Assembly: GCA_044226865.1 (NCBI GenBank)
Contig: JBGAGE010000005.1
Coordinates: forward strand, 310,001-374,000
Direction: 5' to 3'
Source: TMP-86 sp044226865
Lineage (GTDB): Bacteria > Pseudomonadota > Gammaproteobacteria > Steroidobacterales > Steroidobacteraceae
Length of the DNA: 64,000 bases
The position numbers and the translations under genes are program-made. This document shows positions 32,930-37,798 of this stretch, piece by piece; within the stretch, counting starts at the first letter, position 1; each line of letters starts with the position of its first letter. The notes beneath the pieces are model-generated. The model did not search any database. It had not been told where the DNA came from and saw only the letters and a list, made by a program, of their open reading frames with translations.

Positions 32930-33349
32930 TCATTTGACTTGAACTCTATTAGGCGGGATAAGGACAGCGTACCTCTCGCCAAATTCCACGGCCAATGCTG
33001 GTGCCAGTTCGTTCCGCACACGCGTAAATTTCGGCACCTTCGGGCCAAAGCCAGCCATCACATCGACAAGAGCGTCACCGCCATAAAATCGCACCCCTAT
33101 ATCAGTGTGAAAATTCTCGACGCCCGGCTCTTTGACAAAGACCAACGTCTCTGGAACATGGGAGGTTGGTGTCACGTCTTCGAGACCATGCTGCTTGGCT
33201 ACAGCCATTACCAAGACCTTAAGTCGCTCCGCATCCTGGGAGCCGGCAACAACGCCAGATATTCGATATTGCTCCCAGTTCATGGTGTCGCAGCCGGACA
33301 GCACCGCGACGAGCATTAAGAGAGGGATCAGTACGCTTCGCGACGGCAT
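32930..33349 (-). CDS. Lipoprotein of unknown function (cassette)
   Basis: 139 residues from ATG 33349. Signal peptide and lipobox: LIPLLMLVAVLSGCDTMN, modified Cys at about 20. The mature part is an alpha/beta domain: GSQDAERLKVLVMAVAKQHGL, VENFHTDIGVRFYGGDALVDVMAGF, VEFGERYAVLIP. No family recognised. Envelope lipoproteins are frequent in sedentary integron arrays. Confidence 0.75.
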   Translation of the reverse strand: MPSRSVLIPLLMLVAVLSGCDTMNWEQYRISGVVAGSQDAERLKVLVMAVAKQHGLEDVTPTSHVPETLVFVKEPGVENFHTDIGVRFYGGDALVDVMAGFGPKVPKFTRVRNELAPALAVEFGERYAVLIPPNRVQVK

Positions 33350-33356
33350 ATCTGTG

Positions 33357-33482
33357 GCCTAACGACCGCGTTGAGCCGCCGCACGCAGCGGCCGGCCGGC
33401 GCCCGCGGGCGCAAAGTGGTCACACGCGCCCGCTGGGCGCCGTTGCCCACGCGTGACGGACGGCTCGAACGCGAAGTTAGCC
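33357..33482 (-). repeat. attC site
   Basis: Left core gcctAAC (33358-33364), right core GTTAGCC (33476-33482), 125 bp, with long arms (gcgttgagccgccgcacgc and gacggctcgaacgcg). The middle is very GC-rich (ggccggccggcgcccgcggg). Confidence 0.88.
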
Positions 33483-33752
33483 AGCATTCCGCCTGCCCTT
33501 GGGCACACTCTTTTCGAGCAATGCGGCCATTCGCGTCTGCCACCCGGTACCGCTTGCCTTCCAGCCCTCAATCACTTCAGGCCGTAGACGGATCGACAAA
33601 AGCCGCCTCGGATTCGCAAGCTTAGGCCGACCGCGACGGACGAGCTTCCCGCCACGGCGCAGATCAGCCTCAGCTACCCAGCTGTCCGTAATCTCCGGCG
33701 CTTCGTCAGCGCTCGATGAGGCCCGGACGGATCCTTTTCGCTTCACGCTCAT
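33477..33752 (-). CDS. brnA: BrnA-type antitoxin (cassette, second BrnTA)
   Basis: 91 residues from ATG 33752, overlapping the toxin gene by 47 bases. C-terminal ribbon-helix-helix as ANPRRLLSIRLRPEVIEGWKASGTGWQTRMAALLEKSV, of which RRLLSIRLRPEVIEGWKASG and WQTRMAALL are the BrnA signature. N-terminal linker EITDSWVAEADLRRGGKLVRRGRPK. Ends in the attC core. Confidence 0.87.
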   Translation of the reverse strand: MSVKRKGSVRASSSADEAPEITDSWVAEADLRRGGKLVRRGRPKLANPRRLLSIRLRPEVIEGWKASGTGWQTRMAALLEKSVPKGRRNAG

Positions 33753-33984
33753 GGCAGTGTCTCATACTGATGATTCGGCGAGCCGCGCCTCTAGGTGTCC
33801 AAACGAAAACCACTAAGCGCTCATCCAGCCAGCCGACAGTTACAAAGCGCGGTTCACCGTAATCGAAGCGGTCGTCCGACCGCGTCAGGTGCAAGCCCGC
33901 GAAGATTTCCTTGGCCCTGCGCATGTCCAGGCCCCGCTCAGCGAGCGTTGATGCTCTCTTGGCCGGATCGCAAGTGATGCGCGT
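33706..33984 (-). CDS. brnT: BrnT-type toxin with damaged start codon (cassette, second BrnTA)
   Basis: Full frame from an ACG codon at 33984 gives a normal BrnT start, RITCDPAKRASTLAERGLD, continuing as IFAGLHLTRSDDRFDYGEPRF, VTVGWLDERLVVFVWTPRG and RIISMRHCHEREAKRI (key conserved end). A TAA stop lies two codons before the ACG, and no ATG, GTG or TTG exists in between; the first normal start is ATG 33924, 20 codons inside the conserved domain. Either a rare ACG start is used or the toxin is shortened and weak. The antitoxin looks intact. Confidence 0.75.
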   Translation of the reverse strand, partial: TRITCDPAKRASTLAERGLDMRRAKEIFAGLHLTRSDDRFDYGEPRFVTVGWLDERLVVFVWTPRGAARRIISMRHCHEREAKRIRPGLIER

Positions 33985-34043
33985 GGATTATTGTAGCTAC
34001 GGTTATTAGAACCGTCAAATGCGGCACAGCGCCGCTGAATGCT

Positions 34044-34133
34044 GGCTAACGGTTGAGTTGAGCGGCGCGCGCGCTCACGCTGCTATTTGATACTTTATCC
34101 CTCATGCGCGCGCTCGATGCGGAGGTTAGGCGA
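34044..34133 (-). repeat. attC site
   Basis: Left core ggctAAC (34044-34050), right core GTTAGGC (34125-34131), 88 bp; TACTTTATC (34091-34099) matches the central motif of other sites except at its first bases. The right half is nearly the same as in 31098-31187. Confidence 0.88.
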
Positions 34134-34442
34134 CATGCGGTGCGCAGCGGAGCCAGCCAATCCTATGGCTGCCACCACCTTTCCAAAAATCCCGAGAATA
34201 TAGAGGCGAACGGTCCATTGGATTTGGGGCGCGAGAGCTGATTCGTCATGTGAATCGGCGTACTGCAACACAAATTTGTGATCTAGGTAGACCGAGGCGA
34301 TTGTTGAGACAAACAAGACAACAAAGCCAATCGCGCACAAGGCTGCCAGGGGACGTCGATTTCGCGCAACGAAGAAGAGGCTGGCGAGCGCGAGTAGGCC
34401 CTCGGGAATTACAGAGGCGGCGTAAGTTGTCAGGTGTCCCAT
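34095..34442 (-). CDS. Three-span membrane protein (cassette)
   Basis: 115 residues from ATG 34442. Hydrophobic segments at about 9-25, 31-51 and 77-99: VIPEGLLALASLFFVARN, LAALCAIGFVVLFVSTIASVYL, VRLYILGIFGKVVAAIGLAGSA. Reminiscent of small DoxX-like membrane proteins but without clear motifs. The tail SPNLRIERAHEG is encoded by the attC, like that of the gene at 31150. Confidence 0.72.
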   Translation of the reverse strand: MGHLTTYAASVIPEGLLALASLFFVARNRRPLAALCAIGFVVLFVSTIASVYLDHKFVLQYADSHDESALAPQIQWTVRLYILGIFGKVVAAIGLAGSAAHRMSPNLRIERAHEG

Positions 34443-34452
34443 AAAGTTTGTC

Positions 34453-34588
34453 GCCTAACGGCCCACATCAGCGCCCGCGGGCTGACCTGTCAGCACGCGG
34501 GCGCGTGGCGCTGAACAGGGCACCAGGCTTGACCGCCCGCGGCCGAGCACTTTATGCCTCCCGGCGCGCTGCATGTGTTTGTTAGGCG
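34453..34588 (-). repeat. attC site (longest of the array)
   Basis: Left core gcctAAC (34453-34459), right core GTTAGGC (34581-34587), 135 bp. Long imperfect stem with gcgcccgcgggctgac and cgcccgcggcc; central GCACTTTATG at 34547-34556. Confidence 0.88.
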
Positions 34589-34590
34589 AC

Positions 34591-35076
34591 CTACGCATAG
34601 ATCTCTCCACCATTCTTGGGGTTCTCTAAGCGACTCAACATGTCATCGTGACGAACTTGGTCCACCGCAACCTCCCTGAAGAACTTGACGGCTGCGGTGC
34701 GGAGTGCGGAAAAGAATGCGCCATCGTCCAGGTAAACGTCCCCAATCTGGCTAGGCGTCAGATGGATTCTGGGCTGGGAATGAACTAAGGAGAAATTGGC
34801 AGGCGTGAAGTTATGTAGTACGCGATTTCTAAACCCATACAGATTCTTCGAGTGCGAGCCGTACTCACTTGGGAAGTACGCAGAAATGAAGTCGCAGAAT
34901 CGGCGCTCAACACTTCCGGATAGATATCGGTAGGCAGCTAGAGCGTCGATAGCTGAGACACAACACATGAACGACAGAAATGACGTTGCATTGTCACGAA
35001 GCAATATAGGGACACCCTCAAGGATGATGACCACGAAGGCTTTCTGCGCAGCCGTCACTTTTGGCGATACGTTCAA
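34591..35076 (-). CDS. Cassette protein with a HEPN-like RxxxxH motif
   Basis: 161 residues from TTG 35076. All-helical look. FLSFMCCVSAIDALAAYRYLSG and RFCDFISAYFPSEYG are followed by YGFRNRVLHNFTPANFS. The R-N-x-x-x-H arrangement (RNRVLH) after a helical pair is how the catalytic motif of HEPN ribonucleases appears (Rx4-6H). The order fits HEPN but the overall similarity is not enough to be sure. HEPN proteins are often toxins or phage-defence effectors; no minimal nucleotidyltransferase partner is next to it. Confidence 0.6.
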   Translation of the reverse strand: MNVSPKVTAAQKAFVVIILEGVPILLRDNATSFLSFMCCVSAIDALAAYRYLSGSVERRFCDFISAYFPSEYGSHSKNLYGFRNRVLHNFTPANFSLVHSQPRIHLTPSQIGDVYLDDGAFFSALRTAAVKFFREVAVDQVRHDDMLSRLENPKNGGEIYA

Positions 35077-35080
35077 GGTC

Positions 35081-35168
35081 GCCTAACGCCCGAGCTCAGC
35101 GGCCGCGCGATACGGCCGCGGCAATGGCACTCTATCGTTCACGGTCCGCTGCAGCGAGTAGTTAGGCA
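35081..35168 (-). repeat. attC site
   Basis: Left core gcctAAC (35081-35087), right core GTTAGGC (35161-35167), 87 bp. gagctcagcggccgcg pairs with cggtccgctgcagcgag. Central GCACTCTATC at 35127-35136, one base from the shared motif. Confidence 0.9.
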
Positions 35169-35171
35169 ACA

Positions 35172-35654
35172 TCATTGGCAGAGACATTGCACTACCATTC
35201 CGCGACGATACTCATACTGAACTACCGGCGTCGCCGCCTCCCGCTCCCCATTTGTTACAAGGAAGGACTCCAGGGCGAATGCCTTCAATACGCCCGCCGG
35301 CAAAGCAAACACCAGCGTCTCTCCGGTCTTACCCTTTTGTGTCCGAACCGCGGCGAGTTTGTACTCCACACCGTTCGCGCGCACTGTTACACCCGTATTC
35401 AGCGCTTTCCAGCTCGACCCTTCTGACGCTACGCCAACGTATAGATCGAGCGTAGTGGAAGTCTTGACCACATACGTGTGCAGCATTACACCCGCGACGA
35501 TCGGCGCCTCGTAGATCTCGCCCCCACCGTAAACATAGTACGGAGAGGTAGAGGCCCAATGGCCCCGTGGGGCCTTATAGGTCCAGCGGCCTTCCATGGA
35601 CGGGACGCATGCGGCGACCGTCAACGTGACAAGAACAACTGCGGCCAGTCGCAT
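35172..35654 (-). CDS. Lipoprotein of unknown function (cassette)
   Basis: 160 residues from ATG 35654. Lipobox TLTVAAC (Cys at about 15) after a short hydrophobic leader. Mature part: MEGRWTYKAPRGHWAST, YYVYGGGEIYEAPIVAGVMLHTYVVKTSTTLDLYVGVA, then SLVTNGEREAATPVVQYEY-type beta sequence, probably all-beta. No family recognised. Likely outer-membrane anchored. Confidence 0.72.
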   Translation of the reverse strand: MRLAAVVLVTLTVAACVPSMEGRWTYKAPRGHWASTSPYYVYGGGEIYEAPIVAGVMLHTYVVKTSTTLDLYVGVASEGSSWKALNTGVTVRANGVEYKLAAVRTQKGKTGETLVFALPAGVLKAFALESFLVTNGEREAATPVVQYEYRRGMVVQCLCQ

Positions 35655-35657
35655 GTT

Positions 35658-35746
35658 GCCTAACGCCTGCGATGACCGACGCGCGCGGATGCGCATGAGG
35701 ACGACAGCTTAGACATTTCGCGCTCGGTCGATCGCATTGTTAGACG
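35658..35746 (-). repeat. attC site
   Basis: Left core gcctAAC (35658-35664), right core GTTAGAC (35739-35745), 88 bp. The arm cgcgctcggtcgatcgcat pairs with gcgatgaccgacgcgcg. Confidence 0.88.
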
Positions 35747-36140
35747 ACCGTCGCCGCATTTGCTGGCTAATGAAGGCCACTACCGCGCCGACTACGCTAA
35801 TCGAAATTGTCTCCCGAAGTAGTTCCAAAATGACCGAATGAGCGGGGGCATATTGGCGATACGCATCTAAAGTCGAATATCTGGAGATGTAGAACGAACA
35901 TCCTCCCAATAGGTATGCGCCAACAGCGATTAGGTATGGCCTCCGTTTCGCCGCCCATCCGATATAGAACCCAGGAATCAGCACGGACAATGCAAACCAA
36001 AGAGGCGAGAGAATTTCAAACCAAGTTGGATTGGGATTTTCAAACGCATGGTTCGACGCGCGCCCCAAAATGTGCGCCAGCTGCGCGTAGGCGGATGCGC
36101 CGATTAGGCCGACCTTTACTTCATGCCTCCAACGTATCAT
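35709..36140 (-). CDS. Multi-span membrane protein (cassette)
   Basis: 143 residues from ATG 36140. Three or four hydrophobic stretches (about 12-24, 47-62, 70-85, 112-126): WFEILSPLWFALSVLIPGFYIGW, YLIAVGAYLLGGCSFYI, ISISVVGAVVAFISQQ, all given in parts. Unknown family. The stop codon lies inside the attC and the last residues are attC-derived. Confidence 0.7.
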   Translation of the reverse strand: MIRWRHEVKVGLIGASAYAQLAHILGRASNHAFENPNPTWFEILSPLWFALSVLIPGFYIGWAAKRRPYLIAVGAYLLGGCSFYISRYSTLDAYRQYAPAHSVILELLRETISISVVGAVVAFISQQMRRRSSNNAIDRARNV

Positions 36141-36143
36141 GGT

Positions 36144-36230
36144 CGTCTAACGCTCGCGTTGAGCGGCGGCGCGATCACGCCGAACATTGCGTGGCTGTTT
36201 GACCGTCCGCTCGAACGCGTAGTTAGGTTC
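36144..36230 (-). repeat. attC site next to the first cassette
   Basis: Left core gtctAAC (36145-36151), right core GTTAGGT (36222-36228), 84 bp. Arms gctcgcgttgagcggcg and cgctcgaacgcg pair well. Confidence 0.9.
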
Positions 36231-36666
36231 CATCGGCATATGACAGTAGTCGCGAGACATTTCTGCGGAAAGACTCTTTGGCATCTCCGGAACTGCCAAA
36301 GGCCATGTAGTGATGGTACACCTGCACGTCTACGTCTCGACCATAGGCGTTTCGGTATTGGCGCCATGCTCTGTCAAAGAGCCAACGCTTGTACCACGGC
36401 ACATAGGGACGAAACGTCGCCACCGCTGCCTGTAGTTCGGGAAACCTTTGCCGAAGGTGGGCATCAATGTGCTCTGGCCAGTTGCTGGGAAGCGGATACA
36501 GCCCCGCCATTTCGCTGAGCAGAGACTTACGAAACGTTTCACAAGCGGAGGCGTAGCGCTCGGATCTCGCCACACGGCCTGAAATATAGCCGCCCAAGAA
36601 AGTCAGCGCGAGTGTGGCGAGGCCTGGCCAAGGGTCGGCAAGAAACGCATCGACTGACGCTGACAT
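36223..36666 (-). CDS. First cassette gene: single-span protein of unknown function
   Basis: 147 residues from ATG 36666. One N-terminal membrane segment (LATLALTFLGGYISGRVA) followed by a soluble helical domain with many aromatics: FRKSLLSEMAGLYPLPSNW, HIDAHLRQRFPELQAAVATFRPYVPWYKRWLF and QYRNAYGRDVDVQVYHHY, in parts. Unknown family. Its start codon is only 10 bases from the attI recombination core and has no Shine-Dalgarno sequence of its own. Confidence 0.75.
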   Translation of the reverse strand: MSASVDAFLADPWPGLATLALTFLGGYISGRVARSERYASACETFRKSLLSEMAGLYPLPSNWPEHIDAHLRQRFPELQAAVATFRPYVPWYKRWLFDRAWRQYRNAYGRDVDVQVYHHYMAFGSSGDAKESFRRNVSRLLSYADGT

Positions 36667-36735
36667 CCGATGGAACCTAACTCTGAATTGGGAGGGCTAA
36701 CCGCCGCCAAGAAACACGACAAACCCGTCGCATAG
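36667..36735 (-). other. attI recombination region
   Basis: In cassette direction two core-like GTTAGCC and GTTAGGT lie 17 bases apart (36700 down to 36674); the second (36674-36680) is the junction with the first cassette. This is the position expected of attI between intI and the first cassette. No attC-like stem is present, as expected for attI. Confidence 0.75.
36677..36733 (-). CDS. Possible 18-codon leader ORF in attI
   Basis: ATG 36733 begins an 18-residue frame (MRRVCRVSWRRLALPIQS) whose TAG stop is the GTTAG of the attI recombination core. AAGGAGGA (36745-36752), an almost perfect Shine-Dalgarno sequence, lies 11 bases before the ATG, a somewhat long spacing. The stop is 10 bases from the first cassette start, which has no ribosome site. 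This resembles ORF-11 of class 1 integron attI1, which helps translate the first cassette. No relation in sequence is claimed. Confidence 0.45.
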   Translation of the reverse strand: MRRVCRVSWRRLALPIQS

Positions 36736-36764
36736 AGAGCTCGCTCCTCCTTAACCGATTGGAT

Positions 36765-36797
36765 TTACTACAGCACTTGTCGTGTAGCAGGTCAAAT
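36765..36797 (-). promoter_or_regulatory. Possible cassette promoter with palindromic operator
   Basis: Bases 36768-36787 form CTACA-nn-AC-nn-GT-nn-TGTAG, an interrupted palindrome. On the minus strand TTGACC lies just upstream of it and TGTAGT 17 bases further, so it would sit between -35 and -10 of a promoter facing the cassettes; a weaker promoter toward intI may overlap. No canonical LexA box was found. The promoter call is tentative. Confidence 0.4.
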
Positions 36798-36817
36798 TCC
36801 ACGGAAGGATATGCGTC

Positions 36818-37798
36818 ATGGACTCGCCGGTCAGGTTATTGGATCAGGTTCGCAACAAGGTTCGCGCCAAGCACTTCAGCTATCGTACGGAGCAAGCCTA
36901 CGTCGGGTGGATCCGGCGGTTTGTCTTATTCCACGGCAAGCGCCACCCGCGCGATTTGGGCGGGGCGGACATCGAGCGCTTCCTCACCGATCTCGCGGTC
37001 ACACGTCAGGTGGCGGCCTCCACCCAGAACCAGGCGCTGGCGGCACTTCTATTCCTCTACAAGGAGGTTCTGGAAGTGCCTGTGCCCTGGCTGGACAACA
37101 TCGTCCGCGCACGTCGCCCGATGCGTTTGCCGGTGGTGCTCTCTCGGGAAGAAGTGCGTCCGGTCCTGGCGCGCCTGCGCGGTGAGCCGTGGTTGGTGGC
37201 CAGCCTTCTCTACGGCAGCGGCTTGCGCCTGCTGGAGGCGCTGCGGCTGCGCGTCAAGGACGCGGACCTCGTGCAGCGGCGCTTGCTGATTCGTGATGCC
37301 AAGGGTGCGAAGGACCGAATCACCATGCTGCCGGAAAGCCTGGTCGACACCGTGCGCACCCAGATCTCACGCGTGCGCGATCAACACGAAGTGGCGAAGC
37401 GCCGCAACTATGCGGGCGTGCAGCTTCCCTATGCGTTGACGCGCAAGTACCCGGGCGCGCACCTGGAACTCGGTTGGCAATTTCTCTTCCCCGCCCGCAA
37501 CCCCTGCCGAGATCCCCGCTCCGGCGCGTGGCGCCGGCACCATCTGCATGAGGCGGTGGTGCAACGCCAGATGAAGCAGGCCGTGCGGGAAGCGGGCCTG
37601 CTCAAGCCCGCGTCATGCCATACGTTGCGGCATCGCTTTGCCACGCATCTCATCGAGTCGGGTTACGACATTCGCACGGTGCAGGAATTGCTGGGCCATG
37701 CCAGCGTCAAGACCACCATGATCTATACCCACGTCCTCAACCGCGGCGGCGTCGGGGTGATCAGTCCCATCGACCTCACCGCGCCAGCTCAGCGCTGA
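36818..37798 (+). CDS. intI: Integron integrase (tyrosine recombinase IntI)
   Basis: 326 residues from ATG 36818 (AAGGAT eight bases before). N-terminal SAM-like core-binding domain: VRAKHFSYRTEQAYVGWIRRF. Catalytic domain with Arg (LLYGSGLRLLEALRLRVKD), Lys (AKGAKDRITMLP), HxxR (HTLRHRFATHL), His and Tyr (LLGHASVKTTMIYTHV). The extra IntI-specific alpha helix region is present as LPYALTRKYPGAHLELGWQ and FLFPARNPCRDPRSG, so this is IntI rather than XerC/D. It recombines attI with attC. It reads away from the cassettes and overlaps slt tail-to-tail by ten bases. All catalytic residues intact. Confidence 0.96.
   Translation: MDSPVRLLDQVRNKVRAKHFSYRTEQAYVGWIRRFVLFHGKRHPRDLGGADIERFLTDLAVTRQVAASTQNQALAALLFLYKEVLEVPVPWLDNIVRARRPMRLPVVLSREEVRPVLARLRGEPWLVASLLYGSGLRLLEALRLRVKDADLVQRRLLIRDAKGAKDRITMLPESLVDTVRTQISRVRDQHEVAKRRNYAGVQLPYALTRKYPGAHLELGWQFLFPARNPCRDPRSGAWRRHHLHEAVVQRQMKQAVREAGLLKPASCHTLRHRFATHLIESGYDIRTVQELLGHASVKTTMIYTHVLNRGGVGVISPIDLTAPAQR

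Larger units (their letters stand above)
26272..37798 (-). mobile_element. Sedentary chromosomal integron (intI, attI, about 17 cassettes)
   Basis: A divergent integron integrase, attI, and an array of small genes all on the minus strand separated by about fourteen attC sites, plus two or three degenerate ones. Sites share gcctAAC/GTTAGgc cores; sizes are mostly 85-136 bp and many have a common GCACTTTATC. Cassette functions: three toxin-antitoxin pairs, membrane proteins, lipoproteins, ligand-binding folds, all without standard resistance genes. Typical of stable chromosomal arrays, not of class 1 mobile integrons. Confidence 0.92.

Noticed and set aside
26272..36230. CRISPR array because of regularly spaced similar repeats
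   Set aside because: Repeats are 73-136 bp attC sites with inverted cores, separated by genes rather than short unique spacers; no cas genes.
36768..36787. LexA (SOS) box upstream of intI
   Set aside because: The palindrome reads CTACA...TGTAG and lacks CTGT-N8-ACAG; called only as an unknown operator candidate.
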